Part shown: positions 62,617 to 64,000 of the stretch, in pieces | Numbering within the stretch: position 1 is the first letter of the stretch | Layout: each line of letters starts with the position of its first letter | Assembly (NCBI GenBank): GCA_030654075.1 | Contig: JAURYB010000079.1 | Location: 1 to 64,000 of the forward strand | Origin: Bacteroidales bacterium | GTDB taxonomy: Bacteria; Bacteroidota; Bacteroidia; Bacteroidales; UBA4417 | Direction of reading: 5' to 3' | Length of the DNA: 64,000 nt | Notes under the pieces: model-generated | Told to the model about the DNA's origin: nothing | The model's input: the letters and a program-made list of their open reading frames with translations, nothing else | The model's database searches: none | Translations under genes and position numbers: made by a program

Positions 62617-64000
62617 CTAGTCAACCAGAACAGTCTTATCTTTAGGTGATTTTACCGAATATTTCAGAATCACCTGCTTTGTTTCGTTTGGTTTTAAATC
62701 AATTGTCCAAACGACTTTCCCGGTATTTTCATTCATAACGCCACCGGAAAGTTCGAGTGTTTCTACTTGTATTTCTTTATTGGACGAAACCGGAACCTGG
62801 TCAAACAGTTTTGCCTTGATTGCATAAGGCTTATTGTTACGCATGGTTAATTTCCAGGCATAGGTTGCTTTTTTGTTGGAACCTATAAATTCCGATTGCG
62901 AGAATTCCTTAATTTTCTCCCTGTTTACACTGATATTATTATCAATACCAAATGATATTTCTAAAGTATCGCTGAACTGCTGGGTATTGATCCGGGATTT
63001 GCCGACGTATGAATTTTCCAGGTAAATATTTGCTTCACCATCCATTAAATCCGCTTTATACCAATCGCTTATTTTAGCGACCAGGTATACGTTTTTGGAT
63101 AATTTAGGAATGGATTGATATTCATAGGTTGCGTTTAACTGTGTTTCCCTGAACGTTATCGAATTAAGTTTGCTATCAGAGTTTACGGATTGCGGAGCAT
63201 CAACAATATATTCATTTGAAGTCTCATTTTTAGCGGTTACAGTTAAAGGAACATCTGATTCATCCGATTCTTGTTTTGTAGTAATAACAATAACTCCTTT
63301 CGAACCCCTTGAACCATATAATGCTGTAGCAGAAGCACCCTTTAACACATCCATTTTTTCGATGTTGTCCGGATCCAGATAAGAGACATCCGTCTGTTCA
63401 ACTCCATCAACAACATAAAGTGGCGTATCGTTACCATTAAGTGAGGCAATTCCTCTGATTTTTATTTCTGATGTGGCGCCAACTGAGCCGGCATTATTCG
63501 AAAGTTGAATACCTGCTGCTCTTCCCAATAAAGCATTATTAGAATAACCTGGATAATAAAACTGCAGGTAATTTGCATTCAGATAAGGGATTTGAGCAGA
63601 AATATTGGTTTTGGCTGTTGCAAGTTTTAGATCCACATTCTTCCAGTCCACACCCGTATTCTGGCTGATATTTGCTTTAAATGAAACAGTCAGTGGTTTG
63701 TTATTATCCACAAAACGAATGTCGTATGAAGGATACCAGCTTGCATTATCAACGAGGTAGTCCAATTTAATAGTTGAGTTTTGCGCTTTTTTTGCATCTA
63801 CCATTATTGTAATAGTGCCTGATGGAAGCTCACTTTTCGAATTTAAAGTGCTGAGTTGATTTTCGAGTTTTTCGGTTTCTTTGGTGTAGTCCTTTATCAG
63901 GCGTTTTCTTTTCAGGACTTCAAGGGAGTATTTCTCAAAATTCTCACCATAAATCAGGTTTAACGATTTGAAAACCTCCGGATTAACCGCCTGGTCCTTT
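62617..64000 (-). CDS. DUF4139 protein with embedded SusC-type plug domain (5' end outside window)
   Basis: The frame stays open on the minus strand to the window edge (residues before the ATG at 63804 are still open and coiled-coil-like, KDQAVNPEVFKSLNLIYGEN), so at least 461 residues are seen. The DUF4139 part opens with TIKLDYLVDNASWYPSYDIRF and resumes with QSIPKLSKNVYLVAKISDW to the C-terminus. A TonB-plug-like segment (63274-63531) is inserted between, with EIKIRGIASLNGNDTPLYVVDGV and the SusC-like LKGASATALYGSRGSKGVIVITTK. No beta-barrel follows the plug. Such a plug without a barrel may mediate binding to a receptor; this is inference. Confidence 0.85.
   Translation of the reverse strand, partial: KDQAVNPEVFKSLNLIYGENFEKYSLEVLKRKRLIKDYTKETEKLENQLSTLNSKSELPSGTITIMVDAKKAQNSTIKLDYLVDNASWYPSYDIRFVDNNKPLTVSFKANISQNTGVDWKNVDLKLATAKTNISAQIPYLNANYLQFYYPGYSNNALLGRAAGIQLSNNAGSVGATSEIKIRGIASLNGNDTPLYVVDGVEQTDVSYLDPDNIEKMDVLKGASATALYGSRGSKGVIVITTKQESDESDVPLTVTAKNETSNEYIVDAPQSVNSDSKLNSITFRETQLNATYEYQSIPKLSKNVYLVAKISDWYKADLMDGEANIYLENSYVGKSRINTQQFSDTLEISFGIDNNISVNREKIKEFSQSEFIGSNKKATYAWKLTMRNNKPYAIKAKLFDQVPVSSNKEIQVETLELSGGVMNENTGKVVWTIDLKPNETKQVILKYSVKSPKDKTVLVD

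Overview
The window looks like a chromosomal segment of a Bacteroidota (Bacteroidales-like) bacterium. The evidence is Bacteroidetes-type promoters (TTG, about 20 bases, then TAnnTTTG), several Bacteroidetes-restricted families (DUF4292 lipoprotein, DUF4175 protein, OMP_b-brl_3 TonB receptor, SusC-type plug), a GlnRS gene next to tRNA-Gln, and AT-rich spacers carrying short dispersed repeats. No phage, transposase, CRISPR array or resistance island is visible. Most of the window is housekeeping DNA.

Layout. 1-15.3 kb (minus strand): DUF4292 lipoprotein (cut by the edge), TPR protein, dut, a polysaccharide flippase, a large NtrY-like histidine kinase, a methyltransferase, mnmG, ybeY and a DUF4175 protein. 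mnmG is bracketed by two identical, inversely oriented 16-base parS sites. 15.8-21.5 kb: gltX, a TonB-dependent receptor and an outer-membrane-like protein. 21.8-24.7 kb: tRNA-Gln and glnS, folB, a CWC zinc protein and tRNA-Cys. 24.8-28.2 kb: thiolase, 3-hydroxyacyl-CoA dehydrogenase and enoyl-CoA hydratase, a beta-oxidation-type trio. 28.6-32.2 kb: tsaB and a HlyD/TolC pair. 32.3-35.2 kb: M1 aminopeptidase and AlkD-like glycosylase. 35.3-37.7 kb: an RprXY-like two-component system.

37.8-38.7 kb holds the most striking feature. Three tandem copies of a roughly 112-116 nt predicted small RNA each have the same upstream inverted repeat (TTAACG-N12-CGTTAA), a constant 23-base gap to a TAnnTTTG box, a conserved hairpin with covariation, and an intrinsic terminator. 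I do not recognise this family.

38.8-45.2 kb: pgi, a cytidylate-kinase-like protein whose gene has absorbed two copies of a palindrome, a double-ATPase ABC protein and rnr. 45.3-57 kb is a locus in which five genes, on both strands, carry the same CxxC-x10-CxxC zinc ribbon joined to different membrane, AIM24 or periplasmic modules; a radical SAM protein, a haem-binding lipoprotein and other small envelope proteins lie between them. 57-64 kb: a YwqK/MORN-repeat protein, nadA, a long AT-rich spacer with DnaA-box-like 9-mers, rpiB, a LutB-like protein, and a DUF4139 protein with a SusC-type plug domain embedded in it (5' end outside the window).

The parS pair suggests the segment is origin-proximal. 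The nadA-rpiB spacer is a weak candidate for an origin. All functional calls are by eye from motifs; no searches were run.
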